Shown: positions 1 to 12,466, counted from the stretch's first letter. The stretch is 64,000 nucleotides of DNA from Acanthopleura granulata (GCA_016165875.1 JABBOT010000011.1:8977723-9041722); one strand, 5' to 3'. Notes: a model not told the origin generated them from the letters alone. Program-made: numbers and translations.

Positions 1-825
1 ACACTTAGGATACATAAAAATAACAGTTTGCCTCTCAATGTATGTACATGTAGTTGATTTAATTCTTTGGTTGGTGTTTACATAAGGCTATACTGAAGAA
101 TTTATGATTCAAGACTCATAACTGGAGACGCTGACAGGCTACGCAAAAGGGTCCAAATGGCAGACAAACGCATCATTTTCTGCTGTGACTCTGTAATGTT
201 TGTGTAATATCAAGTGCTTTCTGAGTTTGGGCCCCTTTATTAAAGGCGGAAAGGAGTTTTACGAGTTTCCCATCCTTTGTCTACATGTGTGTTGTCAGTC
301 TGTTAACATCAGGCCTTCAAATCTGAGGTGCTCTATCACACTCTCACACCTCAGACACTTCTGAAACAAAATCCAGGAGTGTTAACAACTCACACCTGAA
401 ATAATCTAGGAAGTGTAAATCTAGGTGTGCAAATCACACTCCTGGTCTTCTGTTAGGGGTGTGATAATCACCAAAAAGGACACAACAGTACGCATGCAAT
501 CCTAAACTCACCAGGATAATTCTGAGAAATCAGAACTGGACAGTTTCCCAGAAGGAAAGAATAACTAAATCTATACCAACTATTATAACAACAACCAAAA
601 GAGATATCAATTTTGAAAAGGCACATGTATACCAATTCAAATTTTGAAAGGTCTTGATTATTCTCAAACAAATCAATGGAAAACTGTGATCAATGCTAAT
701 CACAGGAAACTCCGTACTTCAGGCAACCAACACCCAGGGGCCTACTCTTGAGAAGAGGAATTCAAGTCCGCAGAGTGCTCAGATTCAGGATATTGCAGAC
801 AAAAGAGAAAGTATGGATATTAGCT
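1..825. other. ABCC4-like intron, no gene seen; one dispersed repeat
   Basis: No exon was recognised. Positions 311-472 resemble 4699-4867 (see that entry). The rest is AT-rich sequence without readable features. Confidence 0.4.
311..472. repeat. Dispersed repeat, copy 1
   Basis: The block shares ordered segments with 4699-4867: AGGCCTTC at the start, CTGAAACAAAAT, ACACCTGAAA or ACGCCTGAAA, CTAGGTGTGCAAA, and GGTCTTCTGT ending in TGTGATAATCAC. Each copy also holds short inverted words (CACACCT and AGGTGTG). The class is unknown. Confidence 0.6.
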
Positions 826-1060
826 GACATTTTATTTATTTATTTATTTGATAGGTGTTTTACGCTGTACTCAAGAATATTTCACCTATACAAGGGCGAC
901 CAGCATTATGGTGGGTGGAAACCGCGGCAGAGCCCGGTTGAAAATCTGCTGGCAGATTTTCCCACCAACGGCTGGAGTGGAAGCCAGCATGAGCTGGTCT
1001 TGAACTCACAGCGACCACATTGGTGGGAGGCTTCGGGTAATTGTGCTGCGATAGCGCGCT
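826..1060 (-). mobile_element. tRNA-derived SINE (minus), full-length type
   Basis: On the minus strand it has a tRNA-like head with a B-box-like TGAGTTCAAGACCAG, a body with the sequence complementary to CAGCATTATGGTGGG, and an (AAAT)n tail seen here as TTTATTTATTTATTT near 829-847. Other copies in this window share the same order. The family looks like the tRNA-head SINEs common in molluscs; the name is not assigned. Confidence 0.82.
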
Positions 1061-2568
1061 ATATTAGCCGACATGACAGTTAACACTCTCACAACTATGT
1101 CAGGACGAATAATTGCCGTAAGTCCATGGATAACTGCATTTGAGAATATGACAACTTTCTCAATGAAACGAACAGCAAGTCTACGACTGTTATCACTATT
1201 TATGTCAGAAATCTGCCCTAGGATGATGGACACTGACAACCAAATTTTTCATCCTCTTCACGAAAACCTGCATGATTTTGTACAGGTGGATATATAATTT
1301 GGACCTCACTGACAACAGATGTTCAGGAATTTCTCCTAGCTATAACGGACACATCAAAAAGCCATCTACATGTACTCATGGGAGATCGAATTAACTAACC
1401 TTAGATCAAAAAGGCCACATGCATTGTGCCTTTTGAAATCTACTGAAAGACAGCATGGCATCTATTTTAGCAAACAGAACTAAAGACATTCCTGTTTGAC
1501 TACAATCCAATAGACGATAGAGATAGTCAGCCATTGAGGGAATTCAAACGGCTCACCTGGACACCTGTCTTTCATTATCGAAAATCTATGAAATACAACT
1601 TTTGCTTTCAAAATTAAACAGAGGTAGATGTATGTATTTGGGCTTGGAAAAGTGAAATGTTTCTAACAAATTATAATGCGGAGCCTTAAGTAATCATTAA
1701 AAACTATAAATAATAATACATTCACAGAAACGGAAAGACAGAAGGTGTCTGGTAATAACTTATAATACCTAATAAATATAATATCTAATCAAGAACGTTA
1801 CTTTGACCTTGAATCAGACCTAACTGAATCTATCTGAATCAAGGTCAAACACATAAGCCCTAAAAAATTCTTAGTAAATTTGACACACTCTGAGATTGGA
1901 TTATTTACATATTAAAATCTTAAAAAGTTAAAATTAAAAAGTCCATGTTCTGGAGATTATTCCTTAAATAAAGTCTTTACACAAGTTGCTGAAAGAGGTG
2001 CACATTCTCTTCTATCTCAGAACATGAATATTGGAACCAACATCAGTCTAGTTTTAATAAACTGTGTTCATTTCATATCACAAAAATAATGAATCAAACA
2101 TTGAATTTAGTTACCTACCAAGCCCATCCTCTTTTTACCATTTAATGCAAGCATACATTCAACATTCAACGCAAACTCGAAGTGTGTGCCATCTCCATGG
2201 AGAAAGCCAGAAAGACATACATATCTTCAAACCCACAAAAGCGGTTGATAATGTATGAGGCAATAGATATCTAATTACAAGCATCACTGGACTTTTATAT
2301 ACAGGTACTAATTCCTTATAAGAAAATGGAAAGAGAGAAAAGATGAAAATAATGGATAACTTCATATCGGTAAATTTTTGATACGGTAAAAAGCTACTGC
2401 CAAACAGCCAACCAACATAACTTAACATCTGTGTACGTGTAGCTCTGTCATTACAAGCCAGTTACTGACTGAACAAGAAGCATGAATGTCAATTCCATAG
2501 TTCATTCTCACTGAAGTCTGATAACATTCTACACGTAAGCATAAGTGCAATTATTTCCTTTAAATCTA
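1061..2568. other. Intron stretch, nothing recognised
   Basis: No exon, repeat array or RNA gene was recognised. A hydrophobic minus-strand open frame at 1006-1239 partly overlaps the SINE and lacks the alternative-exon pattern. Confidence 0.4.
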
Positions 2569-2823
2569 GGGCCTCTGTGGCCGAGGTGGTTAAAATGCCC
2601 AGCTTGGAGTAACGGCCCAGTGCGGTTCAACGCGTTCGCTGTGAGTTCAAGTCCAGCTCCTGCTGGCTTCCTCCCCAGCTGTGCTTGGGAAGGTCTGCCA
2701 GCAACCTACGAAGGTTGTGGAACGGGCTCTGCCTGGTTTCCTCCCCCCATAACGCTGGCCACAGTCGTAGAAGTGAAATATTCTTGACTATGGCGTAAAA
2801 CACCAATCAAATAAATAAATAAA
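2569..2823 (+). mobile_element. tRNA-derived SINE (plus)
   Basis: The head reads CCTCTGTGGCCGAGGTGGTT (A-box region), followed by GTGAGTTCAAGTCC (B-box region). The body and AATAAATAAATAAA tail match the minus-strand copies. It is the clearest plus-strand example. Confidence 0.85.
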
Positions 2824-3600
2824 GAAATTTCTTTCAAACCAATAACCCTGTAGCCAGCATTTCTACCTCTAAACTCCACGTGAAATTCTCCTGAAGTACA
2901 GTTGAAGATTCCATGTACATATCCATCCTTGCTTATAGCTGTTACATCTACTCCCTCTTTTCCCAAGTGTCCTCAACATGGAATTTGCCCTTTGTCAATA
3001 GGACAGGACAAAAGTAAATGGTCAACATACCTTACGGTCTCTACAAACCAAGGAAGACCAGACTAAACTAAGCTACCACAGTTCATAAATTATGGCTGTA
3101 AGCTCCTGGGGTCAGAATCTATTGTACCATTTCGGCACTAATTTATAATGCACATTATAGCCTGGCTGTCATGTCCCCATGAAAAGAAAGCATTCAGGAA
3201 GTATTGCAAAAGCAATAGTACATCCTAGTTTGAGCATACTTGGAAAACTGCAAGAGTCCTGCAAAACAGGACAAAAATGGCCATAATCTTGTTGAAAATA
3301 GGCAAAATAACTCAAAACTCAAACTTGATCCATAAGACTGTCATGAAGCCATGCATGTACTGAGTTTGGATTCAGTACAATTAACCATTTTGGGAGAAAA
3401 GTCCAGGAAACTGAATAATGTATGACAGATTCACAAACCAGGTATAAGTTAAACCTATCGTCATATTCAGGGTACTGAAACACAATTGCAATGCAGCAAT
3501 TGGAGTCATTAAAAAAACACAGGTAATAATGTATTGAGGCTACTTTAAGCTTGATCTCATGCAAAACCAATGATGATGAAATGACTCTCGGAATATTTTG

Positions 3601-4011
3601 ATAGAATCTTCAAGCTTTGGGCCTGTGGTAATCTTCAAGCCTTGTGCCTGCAGTAACTTTCAAGCTTTGGGCCTGTGGTAACCTTCAAGCTTTGGGCCTG
3701 TGGTAACCTTCAAGCTTTGGGCCTGCAGTAAGCTTCAAGTTTTGGGCCTGTGGTAACCTTCAAGCTTTGGGCCTGTGGTAACCTTCAAGCTTTGGGCCTG
3801 CGGTAAGCTTCAAGTTTTGGGCCTGTGGTAACCTTCAAGCTTTGGGCCTGCGGAAACCTTCAAGCTTTGGGCCTGTGGTAACCTTCAAGCTTTGGGCCTG
3901 CGGTAAGCTTCAAGTTTTGGGCCTGTGGTAACCTTCAAGCTTTGGGCCTGTGGTAACCTTCAAGCTTTGGGCCTGCGGAAACCTTCAAGCTTTGGGCCTG
4001 CGGTAACCTGC
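3601..4011. repeat. 25-bp minisatellite, about 16 copies
   Basis: The unit is approximately ACCTTCAAGCTTTGGGCCTG plus TGGTA, repeated head to tail. Variants alternate TGTGGTA with TGCGGTA or TGCGGAA, and AAGCTT with AAGTTT, giving hints of a higher-order multi-unit period. It starts about 290 bases downstream (transcript sense) of exon 9d. Confidence 0.92.
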
Positions 4012-4303
4012 TGCAAGAACTTGTGCATGACCAGCACATTTGGCTACAATTCTGATTCTATACTGTGATTTATACATTGATTTGTACTGCACATGAACCA
4101 ATACGTTCATAATGTAATAACAGTTATGAAATGGATGTCATCAGAAGTTGATGGTTACTAGACTTCTGATATCATCACGTCTCTAATCAGGACTTTACGT
4201 TAAGATAAACACTGAGTACTTAACAGCCTTATATTATCTTAACGCATGTTGATCAGGCTGGATCCTGATCAACAATTGGATCAACTAATTGCACAAGCTG
4301 TAC

Positions 4304-4550
4304 CTGCAGCCTTGAGACAGTAATGTTCAACTCTGCGCTGTAGTTGACAAACATAGGGACATGAAAAGCTACAGAGACTCGCAGAAGGTTGGAGCAAATC
4401 ATCAGCATGAAGACCCCTTCTAAAGGGAAGGGACCAGCCAGGCTGCAGGCAACCAGTGAGATGAGAACAGTTAGCTTAATCGCCAACCGGCTAGCCATGT
4501 TGAATCCGGACTTGATTTGTCCCCACTTCCAAATCAACTGAGTTTCTGGC
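4304..4550 (-). CDS. ABCC4-like alternative exon 9d (TM5-TM6)
   Basis: The exon is 247 bases, acceptor TTCTTTCAG, donor GTACAG, phase 2 to 0, 82 full codons. It opens PETQLIWKWGQIKSGFNMAS, has helices LAIKLTVLISLVACSLAG and GVFMLMICSNLLRVSVAFHV, and ends ELNITVSRLQ. It is the sister of the copy at 10.5 kb and identical to it in length. It is the last copy in the window; further copies or the constant exon 10 would lie beyond position 1. No stop codon or border damage is seen. Confidence 0.88.
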
Positions 4551-4698
4551 CTGAAAGAATATACCGATATATAAATGCATTACTAAAACTGCTCTGATTT
4601 TGGTATAATTGTAAGCCTGAAGACTTTTCAATTCTGAATTTTCTTTTTTGGCCAATTCAAACTAAATCTGGATTTTTCACAACAACACTATCATGTTC

Positions 4699-4867
4699 AG
4701 GCCTTCTTATAAAATATATTGAGGCCTGCTAAACCTAGCACACTCCTGAAACAAAATTTAGGTGTGCCAATAACCCACGCCTGAAAGAATGAAGAATCTG
4801 GGGAGTGCGAACCTAGGTGTGCAAACCACACTGTAATGGGTCTTCTGTAAGGGCTGTGATAATCACA
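4699..4867. repeat. Dispersed repeat, copy 2
   Basis: This is the second copy of the element at 311-472. It lies about 150 bases upstream (in transcript sense) of alternative exon 9d. The alignment is by eye and has small gaps. Confidence 0.6.
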
Positions 4868-4966
4868 CAGATAAATATAGTCTGATAGCAGAAGGGTTGG
4901 GAGTTTCAAATACATCAACATGACAAACAGCACAACCTATTTAAAACGACGAAGTGAATCCTTACT

Positions 4967-5029
4967 GAATTCGTATATGGATGAATTTGTATATGGATGA
5001 ATTCGTATATGGATGAATTCGTATATGGA
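4967..5029. repeat. 16-bp tandem repeat, 4 copies
   Basis: The unit GAATTCGTATATGGAT is repeated four times with one C-to-T change. It lies upstream of exon 9d in the intron. Confidence 0.9.
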
Positions 5030-5240
5030 GCTTGTTGACATCTGAGAGAAGAAAAATGTCTCGGCGCAAATCATGACTCTGATACCTAATCAATGGTCGG
5101 TCACTAATGTTAAGTGTGTGTTGTTGTATTTATCACTGAACCTCCTTGTTCCTTTACTCATGATCGATGCAAATCTCAGCTGATGCAAAGTACAATTTGG
5201 TTAAATTCCAGGGTGAAGATTATTGGCAAAGACAGGATCT

Positions 5241-5467
5241 GATCTATCTGATTTGGTGTTTTATGCCCTGCTCAAGAATATTTCACTTGTAGGACGGCAG
5301 CCAGCATTATGGTGGGTGTCAGTGCCCAGGGGAAACCCATGACCATCCACAGGTTACTGGCCTGAATGGAAGCCAGCATGAGCTGGACTTCCAAGGTACT
5401 GCATTGGTGAGAGACACCTGGGTCATTACACTATGCTAGCATGCTGACCACCTTGGCCATGGAGACC
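5241..5467 (-). mobile_element. tRNA-derived SINE (minus), diverged
   Basis: It matches the family body (GCTCAAGAATATTTCACTTG and CCAGCATTATGGTGGG) and the tRNA-like head at 5405-5467. It has lost most of its A-rich tail and part of the centre. Confidence 0.75.
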
Positions 5468-6075
5468 CCGAAGACAGGCAGTAATATAACAACTGCACAG
5501 ACAAATACACTGCAATGCAGCATGTACCGTAAAGTAACATCAAATATTTTTTCCAGGGGTAAAAAAAAAAAGGTTCTAACATGCACTGCTGCATTCTTCA
5601 CTATGTATTTTAACCAATCAGAAGCTGAATTGTACCTTTCTTCTCTTCTGTTTAACATTAACAGGAATAGAGAAGAAACCTTATCAATTCCGTTCTTTAC
5701 ATTATCTCAGAATAACATACATGGTGAATAAGGTATAGAGTCTTGGTTACAATCAAGGCTCAGAGAAAGCTGCTTGTTTTATACCTGCTTGAAAAACCAA
5801 CAGGTTGGGGGTTTCGCGGCTACTGTTGGGAGGAGGTCAGTGGGGAAAAATATGGGTGGGGTGGGGGTTGGTTATGATGGTGGCTGAAAATTTGTGACCA
5901 TACATGAACCTCATTAACTTTTCTGTCTACAATTACACCCATGTGACATGGAATTAATTTGTTTGAGTAGAAGAAGCTTTGTTATTCTTGATCCAACAGC
6001 CAGACTTTAGAGACTTCTGAGACTACACCTGTCACAATGTTTGCAGCTTTTATATAACTGCTTCTGAAGTGTGGA

Positions 6076-8604
6076 GTGCTGGAGAAGTAACCTGAATACC
6101 CCGCCATGTATAGACAGTATGGAGTACTGGCGAAGCAAACCTGAATACCCAGGCAAGTATAGACAGTATGGAGTACTGGAGAAGCAAACCTGAATACCCA
6201 GGCAAGTATAGACAGTATGGAGTACTGGCGAAGCAAACCTGAATACCCAGCCATGTATAGACAGTATGGAGTACTCGAGAGCAAACCTGAATACCTAGGC
6301 AAGTATAGACAGTATGGAGTACTGGCGAAGCAAACCTGAATACCCCGCCATGTATAGACAGTATGGAGTACTGGAGAAGCAAACCTGAATACCCAGCCAT
6401 ATATAGACAGGATGGTGTACTGGAGAAGCAAACCTGAATACCCAGCCATGTATAGACAGTATGGAGTACTCGAGAGCAAACCTGAATACCCAGGCGTGTA
6501 TAGACAGTATGGAGTACTGGAGAAGCAAACCTGAATACCCAGCCGTGTATAGACAGGATGGAGTACTGGCGAAGCAAACCTGAATACCCAGGCAAGTATA
6601 GACAGTATGGAGTACTCGAGAGCAAACCTGAATACCCAGGCAAGTATAGACAGTATGGAGTACTAGCGAAGCAAACCTGAATACCCAGCCGTGTATAGAC
6701 AGTATGGAGTACTGGAGAAGCAAACCGGAATACCCAGGCAAGTATAGACAGTATGGAGTACTGGCGAAGCAAACCTGAATACCCAGGCGTGTATAGACAG
6801 TATGGAGTACTGGCAAAGCAAACCTGAATACCCAGCCGTGTATAGACAGGATGGAGTACTGGAGAAGCAAACCTGAATACCCAGGCAAGTATAGACAGTA
6901 TGGAGTACTGGAGAGCAAACCTGAATACCCAGGCAAGTATAGACAGTATGGAGTACTGGCGAAGCAAACCTGAATACCCAGCCGTGTATAGACAGGATGG
7001 AGTACTGGCAAAGCAAACCTGAATACCCAGGCAAGTATAGACAGTATGGAGTACTGGAGAGCAAACCTGAATACCCAGGCAAGTATAGACAGTATGGAGT
7101 ACTGGAGAAGCAAACCTGAATACCCAGCCATGTATAGACAGTATGGAGTACTCGAGAGCAAACCTGAATACCCAGGCGTGTATAGACAGTATGGAGTACT
7201 GGAGAAGCAAACCTGAATACCCAGCCGTGTATAGACAGGATGGAGTACTGGCGAAGCAAACCTGAATACCCAGGCAAGTATAGACAGTATGGAGTACTGG
7301 AGAGCAAACCTGACTACCCAGGCAAGTATAGACAGTATGGAGTACTAGCGAAGCAAACCTGAATACCCAGCCGTGTATAGACAGTATGGAGTACTGGAGA
7401 AGCAAACCGGAATACCCAGGCAAGTATAGACAGTATGGAGTACTCGAGAGCAAACCTGAATACCCAGGCAAGTATAGACAGTATAGAGTACTGGCGAAGC
7501 AAACCTGAACACCCAGGCGTGTATAGACAGGATGGAGTACTGGAGAAGCAAACCTGAACACCCAGGCGTGTATAGACAGTATGGAGTACTGGAGAAGCAA
7601 ACCTGAATACCCAGCCATGTATAGACAGTATGGAGTACTGGAGAAGCAAACCTGAATACCCAGCCATGCATAGACAGTATGGAGTACTCGAGAGCAAACC
7701 TGAATACCCAGGCAAGTATAGACAGTATGGAGTACTGGCGAAGCAAACCTGAATACCCAGCCGTGTATAGACAGTATGGAGTACTGGAGAAGCAAACCTG
7801 AATACCCAGCCATGTATAGACAGTATGGAGTACTGGAGAAGCAAACCTGAATACCCAGCCATGTATAGACAGTATGGAGTACTCGAGAGCAAACCTGAAT
7901 ACCCAGGCAAGTATAGACAGTATGGAGTACTGGAGAAGCAAACCTGAATACCCAGGCAAGTATAGACAGTATGGAGTACTGGAGAAGCAAACCTGAATAC
8001 CCAGCCGTGTATAGACAGTATGGAGTACTGGAGAAGCAAACCTGAATACCCAGGCAAGTATAGACAGTATGGAGTGCTGGAGAAAAAAAACTTGAATACC
8101 CAGCCGTGTATAGACAGTTTGGAGTACTAGAGCAACAAACCTGAATACCCAGCCATGTATAGACAGGATGGAGTACTGGAAAAGCAAACCTGAATACCCA
8201 GGCGTGCATAGACAGGATGGAGTACTGGAGAAGCAAACCTGAATACCCAGCCGTGTATAGACAGTATGGAGTACTGGAGAAGCAAACCAGAATACCCAGC
8301 CGTGTATAGACAGTATGGAGTACTGGAGAAGCAAACCTGAATACCCAGCCGTGTATAGACAGGATGGAGTACTGGAGAAGCAAACCTGAATACCCAGGCA
8401 AGTATAGACAGTATGGAGTATTGGAGAGCAAACCTGAATACCCAGCCGTGTATAGACAGGATGGAGTACTGGAGAAGCAAACCTGAATACCCAGCCGTGT
8501 ATAGACAGTATGGAGTACAGGAGAAGCAAACCTGAATACCCAGCCGTGTATAGACAGTATGGAGTACTGGAGAAGCAAACCGGAATACCCAGCCGTGTAT
8601 AACC
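6076..8604. repeat. 49-bp minisatellite, about 52 copies (2.5 kb)
   Basis: The consensus unit begins CCTGAATACCCAGGCAAGTA and ends TACTGGAGAAGCAAA. The middle varies (AGGCAAG, AGCCGTG, AGCCATG, AGGCGTG). A recurrent 48-bp variant has CTCGAGAGCAAA in place of CTGGAGAAGCAAA. No stop codon occurs in any minus-strand frame of the unit, so minus frames stay open for hundreds of codons (862 in one). That is a by-product of the repeat, not evidence of a gene. It lies in the intron between exons 9c and 9d. Confidence 0.95.
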
Positions 8605-9289
8605 AGAGCATAATGTAAATGTAAATGCAGGTTAGCAAGGAGAGGCAAGCTTACTGAAATGGCGACTTGTTGACACACAAGTTTGTTGACACACAGATTT
8701 GTTGACATACAGGTTCGTTGACATTCAGAATACTGATCACACACAGAATACAAGAGACAGAGAAAACACCCGTCACATCCATACACAGCTCCCCACAAAT
8801 GACTCGTTCCTAGCTAGTTTCGTCACCCATCTTGTTACATAGTCTTAGCATCAATTGGAATTGTTTTATTATGAGACAGCTCCATTTCATGACCCAAAAT
8901 AGGAACGGACAATTAAAGTGGATAGGCCTGGAAGAGTTAGATTTCACTTCAGTATATATGTGTAGAACAAACAACCATTTAAGTTAGTATAGGGATATAG
9001 TATTATCGTTTATTTAGGGTTTACACTATCTGGATGCAGCACAGGTTCTTAATTAGAGCTTATAGCATCAGGGAATACATCAAAGATGAAAATGTCTTCA
9101 TATCTATTCAAAAAGATTTTATTTCATATCTGTTTCATGCATTTCCAGAGGAAGACTGCTAATTGCTTTTCCAACACTGAGTCGTCTCTGTGTATGGAGA
9201 ACTATAAAAATGTTGTATGAATTTAATACCTCGTTAACTTCATATAACTAGACTCATAACAAGTGAGCCATTTTCACCTGGCTGGATAT
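8605..9289. other. Intron stretch, nothing certain recognised
   Basis: The stretch has a short run of TTGTTGACACACA-like repeats at about 8668-8725 and otherwise plain AT-rich sequence. Confidence 0.4.
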
Positions 9290-9493
9290 ATATATATATA
9301 CATACATATATTTATCTATTTATCTTTGAGTTTCACTCAAGCAAGTATTTTCATTGCATTCGATTTATCTGTGTAAGAAATCATCTCTTCAAAGTACATG
9401 TTCCAGTGTTGAAAACTGGCTGAGACCATTCCAGGTTTTGAACCAGCAACCTAAGTATCAAGTGTTTTGATCACTTTACCAACTGGACTCCCA
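9290..9493 (-). mobile_element. Second tRNA-derived SINE family (minus)
   Basis: On the minus strand the head reads GGGAGTCCAGTTGGTAAAGT with a later GCTGGTTCAAAACCTGG, good A- and B-box likenesses of a tRNA gene. A body with GTGAAACTCAAAGATAAATA and a TA-rich tail follows. It differs from the main SINE family of this window. It could also be a lone tRNA pseudogene next to simple repeats. Confidence 0.55.
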
Positions 9494-10532
9494 CAACAGT
9501 GAACATGCATTATTAAAGATATACAAAATACAAGAATACTGTGAGTTCATCGTGTTCTTAGACTTCTCCTAATTGCAGCTATCACCACAATTATCACAGA
9601 GATACCACACATGTATTTGATATACGTACACAGTAGACAGATCAAGGTACTCACACAATCTTATCACCTGTCGATTACTGTAGAATTATACATTCTTTCA
9701 TACGTTAGTCAAAACTTCTCTCCAAACCTACATGTACATCTAATACCACCACTGTAAATCATGTTTTATAAAGAGTACCAGTGTTTTAATACCAGTATTT
9801 CCCACAAGTATGCTGGGTATAATATTTTATTATCCCTACATGATAGATGATTCTCTAATGTCACAGGCTGATCAGACTGGTTACTATGTAGACATACACT
9901 GGCAGGAGCTGCACGCCACACCCACACGGGGTAGGTATACCAAATTGAGAGTTTAAATAACTTATACCCTGCATAGCTGAATTACTGCACAGCGATCAGC
10001 ATGATGAGTTCGACTGACGTCATTTATCTTTGTGATTATAGTATCACTGTGAGGCCTTGCCAGTTTCTCGGCTCTGCATGTACATGTCTTCAGTGGAAAC
10101 GGCTTGTGTGGTTTTCTTAGGTCAGCTTTAAGTATATGTGTGCTGAAAAGGACATATGGGTATTTAAACTATGGGTGCGAAATTTTAAGCCTGAGTGACA
10201 GGGTTCAAATAGAGGTACTTTAATGACATCTTTGCAATCTCAATGTGGGATAAGCCTCATTCGCTCTGTGCGGTTTATGATATCAACTGGCCGAATTTGA
10301 CTGATCAAATCTATCAAATCTGTCAACTTCTTACTGTGCATCCACATGATCACGTATATTGTTGAATGCTGCCATGAAAACTGTAAGAAGACACCATTTG
10401 TCCAATTTTTTCAGTCATTTGTTCACTTCAGACAACTATGTACCAATCCCACTATGTGGTTGTTCACCTGTACGAGAACTTCAAACTTGCCCTGACTTTC
10501 AACCTAGGTTGTGAATTAAAAATAATATATAC
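9494..10532. other. Intron stretch before exon 9c, nothing recognised
   Basis: No coding or repeat feature was recognised in this AT-rich stretch. Confidence 0.4.
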
Positions 10533-10779
10533 CTGTAGTCTCGTAAAAACAACATGGAGTTCACCCACACAGCTCACTGCCAACGGAAAACACAGGGCAA
10601 GTGAAGAACGCAAAGCGCTGAAGAAAATCATCAGTGTGAAGATGACTTCTAAAGGAAAAGGGCCAGCCAGGTTGCAGCCAATCAAGGACAGGAGGACCAT
10701 GATTTTAACTGCCATTTCACTTCCGACACTGAAACCCGACATGATTTCTCTCCGTTTCCAGAAACACTGTGTTTCTGGG
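10533..10779 (-). CDS. ABCC4-like alternative exon 9c (TM5-TM6)
   Basis: The exon is 247 bases, acceptor ACTTTCAG, donor GTATAT, phase 2 to 0, 82 full codons. It opens PETQCFWKRREIMSGFSVGS and has helices around AVKIMVLLSLIGCNLAG and IFTLMIFFSALRSSLALCF, ending ELHVVFTRLQ. By hand alignment about half of its residues (41 of 82) equal those of the copy at 4304-4550, including PETQ, SGF and LAGPFPLE. The junction residue becomes Ser here, whereas it is Arg in the other copies. Confidence 0.88.
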
Positions 10780-12466
10780 CTGAAAGTTTAACATACATGC
10801 AGGTCATTACGTAAATCATCATAAAACTTGCTGATATGCATAAACTGTTCAGTTGAATATGTACTGTTTTCAATTGTTGTGCAAAATATATATATGTTTA
10901 AATGTGGGCCCTTATGACACTTGATCCCTTGTTTCCCATCACAGTATTCTGGCAAAGTAGTTGTGCTCTGCGGACCAATTCACAATTTTCATCATTATTA
11001 TTCAGCTGGATTTTAGAATGTTATTTTTCCTGAGTTATGGTAAGGGGCTACATGTAACAAGACGTGTGATTGGTGTTGACAAAGCAAGGAGTCAAGTGTT
11101 ATTTGCCTCATAAGATTCTGTTATTATTTCCAGGGTAATTAACTTCATACCAGTCAATTTCCTCCTGGATTGCCTACCAATGTTTCTTTCGAAATATATG
11201 CTTAACATGAAATTATTAAATCCCATGTAAACTGTTGTGATGTTTGTTCTTGTATCTTTAAGTTCAAGGAAGAATGATGCCTATGTCTTCATTACACACC
11301 AACATTTTCAGTTTTAGCTGCAAGTAGTTTATATGAATGAAGACAAAATTCACTCTACTCAAGAGATATCGACATTCAGTCATATTTACGTGATGTACAT
11401 GATGCATTAAAGGAAAACAAACATCATAATTTAACGAATGAGGTGTATGTAGAACCCCCGAATTCCTGAAGCAAATGTAGTGACCATTTCCACATATATC
11501 ATGGGTTGTGGGTGGGGACAAATGGGCAGCAGGTATTGGCACAAAGGAGGCATTTCATTGGCTGATAGGCAATGGCCATGGATTGAGTGCAGCCGACATG
11601 ACAGACAACCGCAGCACTGACAGCACAGTGAACATTGTTCAATGCATCACATTTAGTTATCATGATCACGTTTTCATGTTTTATGAATTTTTTTTCTTGC
11701 AAGTACATGATAAAAGGATGTATCATAAAGGTGACAAACCAGAGTGGCATAACCTTGTCATGATCCCTTAAAACACATGGGGTCTAATCCTCAAGACATA
11801 ATAAAGTCTCAAATGACAAACTTCTTGGCTTCATCACTAAATACATCTCAAAAGGCTGAATCACAAATCATCCTGCCACCCGTCCAAACTGATCTACCAA
11901 TCAAAAACAATAATTCAGAAGTTCGTTCAAAAATGCTGTTGTTTTGTAGCACCATAAGGGGAATATACACATGTTATTTCCTTCTCACTTTCTCAGCGAA
12001 AAAGGCAATTTATAGTAGAAGTCATGGCAATGATCTATGTAACTTTTCTATGACACTGCCACATCACGCCTAATTTATAATAAACACACAACTTATGTAC
12101 AGTGCATCAATTTCAACAACAAACCCAATCTACTCTAATAAACCAACTCTCAATCAATGGCACATAAAATCTAAGTATCAAGTCAGACATTCGCATACAC
12201 CACTTGTAAACCCTGAAGGGACATTCTAATTGTATACAAAACGTAACTATAACATATCCAGGATACAGCAATGAAACCTCACAGAACTATATATACATGT
12301 AGTGTGAACTGATCATGAGACTAATCCACATAAGGAAAGATTTGAGTCCCAAAAAGCCATAAAAAGTACCAGCCAGAACTCAAAACAACTACACGAAACT
12401 GTAAACATAACTGACAACACACATCTATGTCTTTGAGGGTGGCACTAAGGTAGAACTCTCTCCTTG
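10780..12466. other. Intron stretch, nothing recognised
   Basis: No exon was recognised; the open frames here lack splice borders and family motifs. Confidence 0.4.

Noticed and set aside
1006..1239. A remnant alternative exon in the last intron
   Set aside because: The hydrophobic frame overlaps the SINE edge, lacks the conserved start and end of the four copies, and has no acceptor in the right phase.
5431..5658. A remnant alternative exon (hydrophobic frame ending FGVSMAKVVSMLA)
   Set aside because: The last third is the translated head of a SINE; the remaining 30 or so codons have no family motif or splice borders.
6050..8638. An 862-codon minus-strand open frame as a long repetitive protein gene
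   Set aside because: It is made wholly of a 49-bp tandem unit that lacks stops in every minus frame; unit length is not a multiple of three, so the peptide cycles through three frames. No start context, no borders and no non-repeat domain.
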